Source: Sphingomonas sp. LY54 (GTDB lineage Bacteria; Pseudomonadota; Alphaproteobacteria; Sphingomonadales; Sphingomonadaceae). Taken from it: a DNA stretch of 64,000 nucleotides. The stretch covers positions 3,130,501-3,194,500 of the forward strand of contig NZ_CP141588.1 of NCBI RefSeq assembly GCF_035594035.1. The letters are read 5' to 3'. The notes below the pieces were generated by a model, which saw only the letters and a program-made list of their open reading frames with translations, was not told the origin of the DNA and made no database searches. Position numbers and translations under genes: made by a program. The first letter of the stretch is position 1; the number at the start of each line of letters is the position of its first letter. Positions 26,981 to 35,487 of the stretch are shown here, piece after piece.

Positions 26981-27367
26981 TTAGCCGGTCGCGGCCGTTA
27001 CGTCGGTTTTCGCGAAGTCGTCGCCCACGAAGAGGAGCGGACAGTCATGCTCCTTCGCCAGAGCATAAGCGAAACAGTCGCCGAAATTGAGGCCGGCCGG
27101 GTGGAACCCCTTGCCCCAATGCCGGTATGCGCGAACCGCGGCATGGGCCAGCGGCTCGGTAAGAGGTACGACGATCAGCTCGAAGGCGTCAATCAGCCGG
27201 GCCATGTCGTCGTGCAGCTGCCGATGGGCTGCAACGATAAGAGCCTCCGTCAAATTCGGAGCCGCAATCAGCATCTGTTCCTGCTTGGCGATTGCGGATC
27301 GGCAGTCATTCGCCGCCGGCTCGTCCTGAATGATGGCCATCAGCGCCGACGTATCGACGACGATCAC
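26981..27367 (-). CDS. vapC: VapC-type PIN-domain toxin
   Basis: 128-residue ribonuclease of type II toxin-antitoxin systems. PIN-domain acidic residues are visible in IVVDTSALMAII (Asp), LTEALIV (Glu), GLNFGDCFAYALA (Asp) and LLFVGDDFAKTDV (Asp). It cleaves RNA, commonly tRNA or rRNA, when free of antitoxin. Its ATG overlaps the antitoxin stop codon by 4 nt (ATGA). NFGDCFAYALA is typical of the VapC class close to FitB-like toxins. Confidence 0.93.
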   Translation of the reverse strand: MIVVDTSALMAIIQDEPAANDCRSAIAKQEQMLIAAPNLTEALIVAAHRQLHDDMARLIDAFELIVVPLTEPLAHAAVRAYRHWGKGFHPAGLNFGDCFAYALAKEHDCPLLFVGDDFAKTDVTAATG

Positions 27368-27636
27368 GCCGGTATGCCGTCATCGCCGTAAAGGAAGTCC
27401 TGGCTCCGGGCTGCGCTCGGTCCGCCATCTGGGCCGCGCGCCCGCGCCGCGGCTATGGCACGGTCGATCGCCGCCAGCCGGCGCGCGCGCAGATCGTCGG
27501 GACACCGCTTGGGGTTCACCGGCGTCAACCGTACGGCGGGCTGGCCGTGGCGGGTGAGTATCACTTCGTCCCCAGCCTCGGCGCGGCGGACGAGATCGGT
27601 GAGTTTGCCTTTGGCATCGGTGACGGAAATGTGCAT
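27364..27636 (-). CDS. vapB: VapB/Phd-type antitoxin
   Basis: About 90 residues. The N-terminal Phd/YefM fold ISVTDAKGKLTDLVRRAEAG and EVILTRHGQPAVRLTPV forms the DNA-binding part; the Arg/Ala-rich C-terminal helix (residues about 55-90, ending QDFLYGDDGIPA) is expected to wrap around the toxin. The start is the ATG with GAAGGAGC about 8 nt upstream, inside a longer open frame. Autoregulation is supported by the palindrome just upstream of the RBS. Confidence 0.9.
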   Translation of the reverse strand: MHISVTDAKGKLTDLVRRAEAGDEVILTRHGQPAVRLTPVNPKRCPDDLRARRLAAIDRAIAAARARGPDGGPSAARSQDFLYGDDGIPA

Positions 27637-27649
27637 CGCACGCTCCTTC

Positions 27650-27668
27650 TGGACCATTAGATGGTCCA
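27650..27668. promoter_or_regulatory. Palindromic operator of vapBC
   Basis: TGGACCAT-TAG-ATGGTCCA, 8-bp perfect arms around 3 bp, directly upstream of the vapB ribosome-binding site. This is the usual form and position of a type II antitoxin operator, where VapB or the VapBC complex represses its own promoter. Confidence 0.7.
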
Positions 27669-27708
27669 AGTTGGAGCCGCCGTCAATAATGGGCCGTTGC
27701 CTAGCCGT

Positions 27709-30000
27709 TCAAGCCAAGCTCACGAAGCTGTCCAGGACGCGCTTCCTACCGGCATGTTCGAAGTCGATCTCCAGCTTGTTGCCTTCGATCTCGGCGACCG
27801 TTCCGTAGCCGAATTTGGAGTGGAAGACGCGCTGGCCGAGGCTGATGTCGCTGCGGCCGGGATTGCCGAGGCTGACCGCGCTGGCGCGCGCTTCGACGAT
27901 GCGTTGCGGCTCGGAATTGAAGCGGCCCGATGAAGCGGCCCGCTGCCAGCCGGGACCGCGGGTGCTGGCGCGGTTGGACTGGGCGGCGGCGAGATGGGCG
28001 AACGGGTCGGCGCGCTCGGACCAGTTGGCACGCCACAGGCTCTCGCCGCCGCTCATCGTCGTCTCATGCTCGACATAGGCGTCGGGTAGCTCGGCGACGA
28101 AGCGCGACGGGATCGACGAGGTCCACTGGCCGTAGATCCGGCGGTTGGCGGCGTGGATGATGAAGCATTTGTCCCGCGCCCGCGTGATCGCGACATAGGC
28201 CAGGCGGCGCTCCTCCTCGAGGGCCGCATTGCCACCCTCGTCGAGCGCGCGCTGCGAGGGGAACACGCCTTCTTCCCAGCCGGCGAGGAAGACGGTGCCG
28301 AACTCGAGGCCCTTGGCGGCGTGGATGGTCATGATCGTGACCTTCTCCTCGTCGCGGGAGGCCTCGTTCTCCATCACCAGGCTGACATGCTCGAGGAAGG
28401 CGCCGAGCGTCTCATATTCCTCCATCGCGCGGGTGAGCTCGTTGAGATTTTCGAGCCGGCCGGCGCTTTCGGCCGAACGGTCGGCCTGGAGCATCGCGGT
28501 GTAGCCGCTCTCGTCGAGGACGAGGCGGGCGAGCTCGGGATGGGGCAATTCGTCGAGCCGGGCACGCCAGCGGGCGAAATCGCCGACCAGGTTGCCGAGC
28601 GCGCGCCGCGCCTGCGGAGTGAGCTCGTCGGTGTCGAGCATCTGCGCCGCGGCCGACAGCAGAGGCGCGCCGGCAGCGCGGGCGAAGGCGTGGACCTTGG
28701 CCACCGCCTTGTCGCCGAGGCCGCGCTTGGGCGTGTTGACGATCCGCTCGAAGGCAAGGTCGTCGGCCGGCTGGGCGATGACGCGGAGATAGGCGAGGGC
28801 GTCGCGGATCTCTGCGCGCTCGTAGAAACGGAAACCGCCGACGATGCGGTAGGGGAGGCCGATCGCGATGAATCGGTCCTCGAGCTCGCGGGTCTGGAAC
28901 TGGGCGCGGACGAGGATGGCGGTGTCGTCGAGATGGCCGCCCTTGCGCTGGATCGATTCGATCTCCTCGCCGACGCGGCGCGCCTCCTCGGGGCCGTCCC
29001 AAACGCCGATCACGCTGACCTTCTCGCCGCCGTCCTTGTCGGTCCAGAGCGTCTTGCCGAGCCGGCCGCCATTATGCGCGATGACGCCCGAGGCGGCGGC
29101 GAGGATGTGCGAGGTCGAGCGGTAATTCTGCTCAAGCCGGACGATCTTGGCGCCGGGGAAATCCTGTTCGAAGCGCAGGATGTTGGCGACCTCGGCGCCG
29201 CGCCAGCTGTAGATCGACTGGTCGTCGTCGCCGACGCAGCAGATGTTCCTGCGTTCCTGCGCGAGCAGGCGGAGCCAGAGATACTGGCTCTGGTTGGTGT
29301 CCTGATATTCGTCGACGAGGATATATTTGAAGCGCTGCTGATAATGTTCGAGCACGTCGCGGCGGGTGCGCAGGATCACGAGCATGTGCAGCAAAAGGTC
29401 GCCGAAATCGCAGGCGTTGAGCGCCTTCAGCCGCTCCTGATAGGCAGCGTAGAGTTCGGCGCCCTTGCCGTTGGCATAGGCCTCGCTCTCGCCGGCGTCG
29501 ATCTGGGCCGGGGTCCAGCCTCTGTTCTTCCAACGGTCGATCAGGCCGGCAAGCTGGCGCGCGGGCCAGCGTTTCTCGTCGATGTCCGCGGCCGCGATCA
29601 GCTGCTTCAGCAGGCGGAGCTGGTCGTCGGTGTCGAGGATGGTGAAATTGGACTGGAGACCGACCAATTCGGCGTGGCGGCGCAGCATCTTGGCGCCGAC
29701 GGCGTGGAAGGTACCGAGCCAGGGCATGCCCTCGACCGCGTCGCCGACGATGCGGCCGACCCGCTCCTTCATCTCGCGCGCCGCCTTGTTGGTGAAGGTG
29801 ACGGCGAGGATCTCGGACGGCCAGGCGCGGCGCGTGGCGATCAGATGGGCGAGGCGCGCGGTCAGCGCCGCGGTCTTGCCCGTGCCCGCGCCGGCCAGCA
29901 CCAGCACCGGCCCCTCGGTCGTCAGCACGGCCTCGCGCTGGGGCGGGTTGAGTCCGCTGATATAAGGCGGCTCTGCGGAGGTGGAAACGGCTTGGGTCAC
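27709..30000 (-). CDS. uvrD: UvrD/PcrA-type ATP-dependent DNA helicase
   Basis: 763-residue superfamily 1A helicase for nucleotide-excision and mismatch repair and removal of RecA or stalled complexes. Motifs: Q-motif region LNPPQREAVLTTEGPV, Walker A LAGAGTGKTAALTAR, Ia VTFTNKAAREM, II ILVDEYQDTNQSQYLWL, III CCVGDDDQSIYSWRGAEV, IV VRLEQNYRST, V VTIMTIHAAKGLEFGTVF, VI VAITRARD. The C-terminus (RVFHSKFGYGTVAEIEG, then EIDFEHAGRK) is the Tudor-like UvrD/PcrA RNA-polymerase-binding domain. Length and order are normal. The gene follows rsmD by 59 nt and ends opposite vapB. Confidence 0.95.
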   Translation of the reverse strand: MTQAVSTSAEPPYISGLNPPQREAVLTTEGPVLVLAGAGTGKTAALTARLAHLIATRRAWPSEILAVTFTNKAAREMKERVGRIVGDAVEGMPWLGTFHAVGAKMLRRHAELVGLQSNFTILDTDDQLRLLKQLIAAADIDEKRWPARQLAGLIDRWKNRGWTPAQIDAGESEAYANGKGAELYAAYQERLKALNACDFGDLLLHMLVILRTRRDVLEHYQQRFKYILVDEYQDTNQSQYLWLRLLAQERRNICCVGDDDQSIYSWRGAEVANILRFEQDFPGAKIVRLEQNYRSTSHILAAASGVIAHNGGRLGKTLWTDKDGGEKVSVIGVWDGPEEARRVGEEIESIQRKGGHLDDTAILVRAQFQTRELEDRFIAIGLPYRIVGGFRFYERAEIRDALAYLRVIAQPADDLAFERIVNTPKRGLGDKAVAKVHAFARAAGAPLLSAAAQMLDTDELTPQARRALGNLVGDFARWRARLDELPHPELARLVLDESGYTAMLQADRSAESAGRLENLNELTRAMEEYETLGAFLEHVSLVMENEASRDEEKVTIMTIHAAKGLEFGTVFLAGWEEGVFPSQRALDEGGNAALEEERRLAYVAITRARDKCFIIHAANRRIYGQWTSSIPSRFVAELPDAYVEHETTMSGGESLWRANWSERADPFAHLAAAQSNRASTRGPGWQRAASSGRFNSEPQRIVEARASAVSLGNPGRSDISLGQRVFHSKFGYGTVAEIEGNKLEIDFEHAGRKRVLDSFVSLA

Positions 30001-30059
30001 GGCGAACAGTTAGGGAACGCTGCGGCGCAGGGCAAGTTCAGTGATGCCCGCACCGGCGC

Positions 30060-30605
30060 CTACCGCTCGCGCCGCAGCAAAGTCAGGTGGGCCTTGCCGA
30101 AACGGCGCTCGGCAGCGACGGCAAAGCCGTCCGCGAGCGGCAGGCGCTCGCCGGCCGTCTCGACGCTGACCCAGCCGCCGGGCGCCACCCAGCCGGAATT
30201 GCAGACGCGCGCGGTCGCCATTTCGGCGAGGCCGGTGGCGTAGGGCGGATCGAGGAAAAGGATGTCGCAGGGCGCGGCCGGCGGAATCGCATATTCCACC
30301 GCCTGGCTGCGTATGTCGCCGCGCGCGCCTGCGCCGAACGTGTCGAGGTTGCGCTTGATCGACGCAACGGCGTTGCGGTCGCTGTCGACGAAGGTGCAAT
30401 GGACCGCGCCGCGGGACAGGGCCTCCAGGCCGAGCGCGCCGGTTCCGGCGAACAGATCGGCGACGCGCAGCCCCTCGAAGCTCCCGACGCGGCTGGCAAG
30501 CATCGAGAACAGCCCTTCGCGGGCGCGGTCGCTGGTCGGGCGCGTGCCTTGTCCTTCGGGCGCGATCAGCGGGCGGCCGCGCCATTCGCCGGCGATGATT
30601 CTCAC
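30060..30605 (-). CDS. rsmD: 16S rRNA (guanine-966-N2)-methyltransferase
   Basis: 181 residues. Adds a methyl group to G966 of 16S rRNA in the small subunit. MRIIAGEWRGRPLIAPEG and RPTSDRAREGLFSML are the family's N-terminal signature; VADLFAGTGALGLEALSRGA is SAM motif I and LFLDPPYATG the catalytic NPPY-type motif (DPPY). Its ATG overlaps the rluB stop by 4 nt, so both RNA-modifying genes share a transcript; the helicase gene follows. Confidence 0.95.
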   Translation of the reverse strand: MRIIAGEWRGRPLIAPEGQGTRPTSDRAREGLFSMLASRVGSFEGLRVADLFAGTGALGLEALSRGAVHCTFVDSDRNAVASIKRNLDTFGAGARGDIRSQAVEYAIPPAAPCDILFLDPPYATGLAEMATARVCNSGWVAPGGWVSVETAGERLPLADGFAVAAERRFGKAHLTLLRRER

Positions 30606-32338
30606 AGGCTCTTCCTGAATTCCACCAGCTCGTGCTGCCGCACCTCGCCGACTTCGCCCATCGGCAGATCGGCGAGGATGAACGGTCCGTAGGCGACGCG
30701 GATCAGGCGCGACACCTGCAGGCCGAGATGCTCGAGCACGCGCCGGACCTCGCGATTCTTGCCTTCCTTGAGCCGCATCTCGACCCAGCCGTTGCGGCCG
30801 GTGCGCCGCTCGAGATTGGCGTCGATCGCGCCGTAGCGGATGCCCTCGATCTCGATGCCCTGGATCAGCTCTTCGAGCTGCTCCTGGCTAACGTCGCCGA
30901 ACACGCGGGCGCGGTAGGTGCGCTCGACGCCGGTCGAAGGGAGCTCGAGCTTGCGCTTGAACTCGCCGTCATTGGTGAGGAGAAGGAGCCCCTCCGTGTT
31001 GAGATCGAGACGGCCGACCGGCATCAGCCGCGGCAGGCCTTCGGGCAATTTGTCGTAGATGGTCGGGCGCCCGGCCGGATCGCGCTCAGCGGTGATCAGG
31101 CCGGTCGGCTTGTGGTAGAGGAACAGGCGCGTCGCGGCGGGCGGGCGTACCGGCTTGCCGTCGACGGTGACGCCTTGCAGCGAGGTGACGATCGTCGCCG
31201 GCGTCTCCAGCGGCACATTGTCGATCGCAATGCGACGCTCTTCGATCATCCGCTCGATCTCGCGGCGCGAGGCGATGCCGGCGCGGGCCAGCAATTTGGC
31301 GATGCGCTGCGGCTCGCGCGGGCCGAACTGGCGCTCGACCCGGTCGGGGGCGAACGCCGGCTTGGGCGCAGGGGCCGGACGCTCTGCTGCGGCGGGCGTC
31401 CGAACGTGGCGGGGCGGCGGTCCGGCGCGGGGACGGACGGGCTTGTCGCCGCGCGGCGCAGCGGCGTGCGGCTTGCCGCGGGTCGGGCGCTCCGGGCGCT
31501 CGGCGCGATCAAGCGAGGGCCCGCGCGGCGGTCCGGCCCGATCGCGAATGGGACGCGCTGGACGGTCGCCACGATCCGGGCGGTCGCCACGCTCCGGCGA
31601 CGGGCCGCGACTACCCGGCCGGGCCGGGCGCTGAGGACGTTCCTGCCGTTCGGCGCGGTCGCTCGAGGCGCCCCAGGCCGGGGATCCTGCCTTGTCGCGG
31701 TTGGGGCGGGTAGGACGTTGGCTTCGGTCCAGGCGGGCGCCGCGCTCGGGTGTCGCGTCGCGAGCGCCGGGCCGGGCGGAGCGCTGGGGGCGTTCCTGGC
31801 GTTCGTCGCGGTCGTGCGATAGCCCGCGCGCCGGCGGTCCGGCCTTGTCGCGGTTGGGGCGGGCGGGACGTTCGCTCCGGTCCGGACGGGCGCCGCGCTC
31901 GGGTGCCGCGCCGCGAGCACCGGGCCGGGCGGAGCGCTGGGGGCGTTCCTGGCGCTCGTCACGGTCGCGCGACGGCCCGCGCGCTGGCGGTCCGGCCTTG
32001 TCGCGAGCGGGGCGTGCAGGACGTTCGCCGCGGTCGGGGCGCTCGCCGCGCGGTGTCGCTGTGCCGCGCGCGCCAGGGCGAGCGGCGTGCTGGAGGCGCT
32101 CATTCCGTTCGCTCCGGTCGCGCTGGCCGGGGGCAGAGCTGCGTTCGGAGTAGGCGTTGCTGCCGCCGGCGCGGGCCGGGCGTGGCGGGCGTTCCTGCTC
32201 CCCGCGTTCGCTTCCAGTGCGGCGCTGCGTGCCGCGCGCCTCGCCGCGTTCGCCCTGCGGCGGCGTATTGCGGCCGCCTGGGCGGGGAGGGTGCCCGCCG
32301 GGACGGCGCGGTCCGCGGGACGAAGGGGGCTTGGGCAC
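30602..32338 (-). CDS. rluB: RluB-type rRNA pseudouridine synthase with long N-terminal repeat domain
   Basis: Converts a uridine (U2605-type) in 23S rRNA to pseudouridine. 578 residues from a GTG start that GGAGG precedes by 5 nt; a longer in-frame ATG gives 608. The C-terminal half is a normal RsuA/RluB enzyme: S4 domain with RIAKLLARAGIASRREIERM, then FLYHKPTGLITAERDPAGRP, catalytic VGRLDLNTEGLLLLTNDGE and LKEGKNREVRRVL. The N-terminal ~330 residues are Arg/Pro/Asp/Glu-rich, disordered and contain four 51-residue repeats. Such tails occur in alphaproteobacterial RluB but vary in repeat number; they may bind RNA. It overlaps rsmD and diverges from the response regulator. Confidence 0.9.
   Translation of the reverse strand: MPKPPSSRGPRRPGGHPPRPGGRNTPPQGERGEARGTQRRTGSERGEQERPPRPARAGGSNAYSERSSAPGQRDRSERNERLQHAARPGARGTATPRGERPDRGERPARPARDKAGPPARGPSRDRDERQERPQRSARPGARGAAPERGARPDRSERPARPNRDKAGPPARGLSHDRDERQERPQRSARPGARDATPERGARLDRSQRPTRPNRDKAGSPAWGASSDRAERQERPQRPARPGSRGPSPERGDRPDRGDRPARPIRDRAGPPRGPSLDRAERPERPTRGKPHAAAPRGDKPVRPRAGPPPRHVRTPAAAERPAPAPKPAFAPDRVERQFGPREPQRIAKLLARAGIASRREIERMIEERRIAIDNVPLETPATIVTSLQGVTVDGKPVRPPAATRLFLYHKPTGLITAERDPAGRPTIYDKLPEGLPRLMPVGRLDLNTEGLLLLTNDGEFKRKLELPSTGVERTYRARVFGDVSQEQLEELIQGIEIEGIRYGAIDANLERRTGRNGWVEMRLKEGKNREVRRVLEHLGLQVSRLIRVAYGPFILADLPMGEVGEVRQHELVEFRKSL
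31514..32122 (-). repeat. 153-bp in-frame tandem repeat within rluB (four units)
   Basis: Four direct copies, each 150-153 bp, code for 50-51 residue units with the pattern DRDERQERPQRSARPGAR, then ATPERGARLDRS-type, then RPARPNRDKAGPPARG. Units fall at about 31970-32122, 31817-31969, 31664-31816 and 31514-31663; a partial fifth unit (LDRAERPERPTRG) follows. The two middle units are the closest pair. Because the period is a multiple of three, unit gain or loss keeps the frame. Confidence 0.85.
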
Positions 32339-32471
32339 GAGGACCTCCAGAGCGGCTGCCTCGGGCAACCGGATGATGAAACACGCCAGAGCGCGGTGCG
32401 CTCCGGGATACCGGGGACGGCTCCGCACGTTGCTCGAACAGATCGATCATCCCGGGAGGCCCTCGCCCTAT

Positions 32472-32900
32472 ATGTTGTTTGCCAAGCGTGAAAGGACAAT
32501 CCGGCGCATCCTCGTCGTCGAGGACGAGCCGCTGGTCGCGTTCGACAACGAGCACCTGCTCGGCGAAGCCGGCTACGAGGTAGTCGCGACAGTCGACACG
32601 CTCGCCGAGGCGGCGCGCGTGCTGAAGAGTGAAGAGGTCGACCTCGTCCTGTGTGACATCGGCCTCAACGGCGAGGGCGACGGACTCGACGTCGCCCGCG
32701 TGGCCGCCGCCCAGGGCGTCACCGTCCTGTTCGTCAGCGGCGACGCGCCGCCCGACGCGCACGGGCTTGCGATGGGGTGCCTCGCCAAACCCTATAGCGG
32801 CAAAGGGCTGAAATCGGCACTGGAGACGCTGGACCTGACGCTGCAGGGACGGGCGGTGAAGAAGTTGCCGCGCGGGCTCAGCCTCTACACGGCGCCCTGA
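32472..32900 (+). CDS. Single-domain response regulator (receiver only)
   Basis: 142 residues, one REC domain with no output domain. Acidic pocket VVEDEP, phospho-acceptor Asp in LVLCDIGLNGEG, switch Thr/Ser in VLFVSGDAP and Lys in CLAKPYSGKGL. An alpha-helical tail follows. MLFAKRERTIRRILVVEDEP is a plausible start; earlier in-frame codons are GC-noise. It may relay phosphate or act by protein contact, as single-domain regulators do in the alphaproteobacterial general stress response or in motility. No kinase adjoins it, and the Rieske gene converges on its 3' end (16-nt overlap). Confidence 0.88.
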   Translation: MLFAKRERTIRRILVVEDEPLVAFDNEHLLGEAGYEVVATVDTLAEAARVLKSEEVDLVLCDIGLNGEGDGLDVARVAAAQGVTVLFVSGDAPPDAHGLAMGCLAKPYSGKGLKSALETLDLTLQGRAVKKLPRGLSLYTAP

Positions 32901-34033
32901 AGCGCGGCTTCAACCTGCTGGTGGAAGGCGAAGACTCCGGTTTCGAGCGTGCCGAGCGTGACGGCCTCGATCGCGCCGGAGGCGAGCCCTTCCTGGCCGA
33001 GCGCGGCGGCGCGGAAATCCTCGCCGCCGAACGTGCCTTCGTCGAGCAGAGTCCAGCTCTTCGCCCAATGTGCTTCCTCGTCGGGAGAGACGGGCGGCTC
33101 GGGGATCAGCATGAAATCCTCGACCAGAGTGCGCCCGACCGACTGGGGCATCAAGGTCATGACGTTCACATAGTCCGGACTGACCACGATCACCGTGGCG
33201 GGGAAGAGCTGGTAGGCGAAGGTGATCGCGCCGCGCAGCTTGGGCCAGTCGTCGGGATTGATGCCGGCGAGATAGTCGGCGCGCCCGACCGCCGAGCGCT
33301 GGTGCGGGCCGATCATGTCCGCTGCGGTGATGCCGTCGGCGAAGAACTTGCCGATGCTGGCGCTGTGCAGCCGTTGGACGTGGTAGCTCTCGAGGAAGGC
33401 GTCCATGATCAGCTTCCAGTTGGACGCGACGTCGTGGACATGGCGGCGGTAGAGGTGGTGCCCGCTGAGGCCGAAGGCATCGAATTCGGGCGCAAGCGCC
33501 TGCGCGCCGGCGAAGTCGGCGCCCGGATCGCGGGCGAACCAGATCAGGCCGCCCGCCTCATGGCAGGGCAGCTCGACGAGATGATGGTCCGCCTTGTCGA
33601 GGCCCGGGAAACTGTCCGCGCGCGGAACACCCGCCAACGCGCCGTCCAGCGCATAGGCCCAGGCATGATAGGGGCAGATGAGGCGCGGCGCGCATTGCAC
33701 CTCCGCGCCCTCGACCAGCCGGGTGCCGCGGTGGCGGCAGACGTTGTAGAAAAGGTGCGCATTGCCGGCCTTGTCTCGGCTCAGCAGCAAAGGCATTCCG
33801 AAGCCGTCGTGCGGCACCGCCATGTTGGGCCGCGGCAGCAAAGCCGAAGGCGCGATCACCTGCGGCAGGCGCGCGAAGATCCCCTCCTGCTCCTCGGCGA
33901 AGCGCTCCGGATCGGTATAGACGCGCGCCGGGACCGTCGTGATGGCATGGCCATGGCTGTTCTCGCCCGCCGCGACGGCGTGAGCGAGCGCGAGCTGGCC
34001 GGCGGTCGGCCGCTGCCGGATCGGTGCGTCCAT
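32885..34033 (-). CDS. Rieske-type aromatic-ring-hydroxylating oxygenase, alpha subunit
   Basis: 382 residues. Rieske [2Fe-2S] site: CRHRGTRLVEG (C-X-H) and ICPYHAWAY (C-X2-H). Catalytic mononuclear-iron domain: MDAFLESYHVQRLHSASIG with the bridging Asp and 2-His triad, then the SRPBCC-fold C-terminus. The layout is that of RHO alpha subunits (carnitine, choline or aromatic oxygenases). No reductase or ferredoxin gene is near, so electrons must come from elsewhere; substrate unknown. The start MDAPIRQRPTAG follows open but non-coding-looking sequence. Divergent from the AmpG-like gene. Confidence 0.9.
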   Translation of the reverse strand: MDAPIRQRPTAGQLALAHAVAAGENSHGHAITTVPARVYTDPERFAEEQEGIFARLPQVIAPSALLPRPNMAVPHDGFGMPLLLSRDKAGNAHLFYNVCRHRGTRLVEGAEVQCAPRLICPYHAWAYALDGALAGVPRADSFPGLDKADHHLVELPCHEAGGLIWFARDPGADFAGAQALAPEFDAFGLSGHHLYRRHVHDVASNWKLIMDAFLESYHVQRLHSASIGKFFADGITAADMIGPHQRSAVGRADYLAGINPDDWPKLRGAITFAYQLFPATVIVVSPDYVNVMTLMPQSVGRTLVEDFMLIPEPPVSPDEEAHWAKSWTLLDEGTFGGEDFRAAALGQEGLASGAIEAVTLGTLETGVFAFHQQVEAALQGAV

Positions 34034-34104
34034 GACGGCAGGGTGCGACGACGGACCGCAGAAGGCAAGCGCCGGGCTGCGCGAAAAGGGCTGGTCGGCT
34101 CCCG

Positions 34105-35487
34105 ATGAGCGGCTACAAGATGCGCATGGATCCTGTCGCATCGACCGCGCCGCGTGACTGGCGCAGCCGCCTCCCTGAGGGAATTCGCCCCTATACCGAA
34201 GGCGCGCCGATCGCCGCCTTCTTCCTCGGGGTCTCTTCGGGCTTCCCGTTCGCGATGATCGGCGCGACGCTGACCACGCGTCTCGCCCAGGAAGGCATCA
34301 CCAAGTCGACGGTCACCACCTTCGCGCTCGCCTTCCTGGTCTACAATCTGAAGTTTCTGTGGGCGTGGATGATCGACGGCATCAAACTGCCGATCCTCGG
34401 GCGGCTCGGTCAGCGCGTTTCCTGGCTGATCTTCGCGGGCGTGCTCGTCATGGCCGCGGTCGCGAACCTCGCCCTCCAAGATCCAAGCGCGAATATCTAC
34501 CAGACTGCCATCGCGGCGATCCTGGTGGGTGTCGCGGGGGCGACCTACGACATCGTGATCGACGGCTACCGGATCGAGCTTCTCGAACCGCGTCAGCTCG
34601 GCGTCGGTTCGGGTATGTCCCAATATGGCTGGCGCATCGGCTCCACGGCTGCCGGCGCGATCGCTTTGTTGCTCGCCGCCCGGGTCGGCTGGGAGGCGGC
34701 CTATCTCGTCTGTACCGTGTTCGCGCTGCCTGCGATCATCACTGGCTTCGTGATGGGCGAACCGGAGCGTCACCGGGAGCCGACGGAGCGCAAGGGCATC
34801 GGCGAGGCATTCGCCGCCGTGATCGGGCCGTTCGCGGAGTTCTTCCAGAGGAGCGGCGCGTTGCTGGTCCTCTTGTTCATCCTGCTGCACAAGATCGGCG
34901 ACACGCTCGCCAATCTGGTGCTGCGGCTGCTGCTCGACGACATGGGCTACAGCAATGACGAGATCGCCCTCTACGACGTCGGCGTCGGCTTCTGGGCCTA
35001 TCTAATCGGCATCTTCATCGGCGGCGTGCTCTATGCCCAGATCGGCATGAAGCGTTCCGTGATGCTGAGCCTCATCCTGATGGGCGTGTCCAATGCCAGC
35101 TTCGCGCTGTTGGCGGCCACGGGTAAATCGAACCTCGGCCTCGCCGGGGTGATGCTGTTCGAGAATATCGCCAGCGGCATCGGCGGCGTCGTCGTCGTGG
35201 CCTATTTCTCGGCGCTCACGGACCTTCGCTTCACCGCGTCGCAATATGCGCTCATCTCGGCTGCGGCGAGCGTGGTGGGGCGCTTCCTCACCGGCACCAC
35301 CGCAGGCGCCCTGGTCGACGAGATCGGCTACGTGAACTTCTATTGGCTGACGACGGCCGCGGCCCTGCCCGGCATCATCCTGTTCTGGCTGATGATGCGC
35401 GCCGGCCTGATCGATGCTTCGATGGGAACGGCCGGAGTCGTCGGCGAGGGCGATGCGCGGCGCGACGGCGCTCAGGAAGGCGGCTGA
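34105..35487 (+). CDS. AmpG-like muropeptide/MFS permease
   Basis: 460 residues, 12 predicted membrane helices. The sequence is AmpG-like: PFAMIGATLTTRLAQEGITK, LAFLVYNLKFLWAWMIDGIK, GATYDIVIDGYRIELLEP, GVGSGMSQYGWRIGS and LLHKIGDTLANLVLRLLLDD. AmpG imports anhydro-muropeptides from the periplasm for cell-wall recycling, and so feeds beta-lactamase induction in some species. No ampC or ampD is adjacent. Its C-terminal 30 residues are hydrophilic. It shares 16 bases with the convergent folC stop region. Confidence 0.85.
   Translation: MSGYKMRMDPVASTAPRDWRSRLPEGIRPYTEGAPIAAFFLGVSSGFPFAMIGATLTTRLAQEGITKSTVTTFALAFLVYNLKFLWAWMIDGIKLPILGRLGQRVSWLIFAGVLVMAAVANLALQDPSANIYQTAIAAILVGVAGATYDIVIDGYRIELLEPRQLGVGSGMSQYGWRIGSTAAGAIALLLAARVGWEAAYLVCTVFALPAIITGFVMGEPERHREPTERKGIGEAFAAVIGPFAEFFQRSGALLVLLFILLHKIGDTLANLVLRLLLDDMGYSNDEIALYDVGVGFWAYLIGIFIGGVLYAQIGMKRSVMLSLILMGVSNASFALLAATGKSNLGLAGVMLFENIASGIGGVVVVAYFSALTDLRFTASQYALISAAASVVGRFLTGTTAGALVDEIGYVNFYWLTTAAALPGIILFWLMMRAGLIDASMGTAGVVGEGDARRDGAQEGG

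Noticed and set aside
31514..32122. Possible CRISPR array
   Set aside because: Repeats are contiguous 153-bp coding units without spacers, within rluB.
32087..32491. Plus-strand ORFs over the rluB repeat region
   Set aside because: Opposite-strand readings of the repeat; Ala/Arg-rich, no domain, conflict with the well-supported rluB frame.
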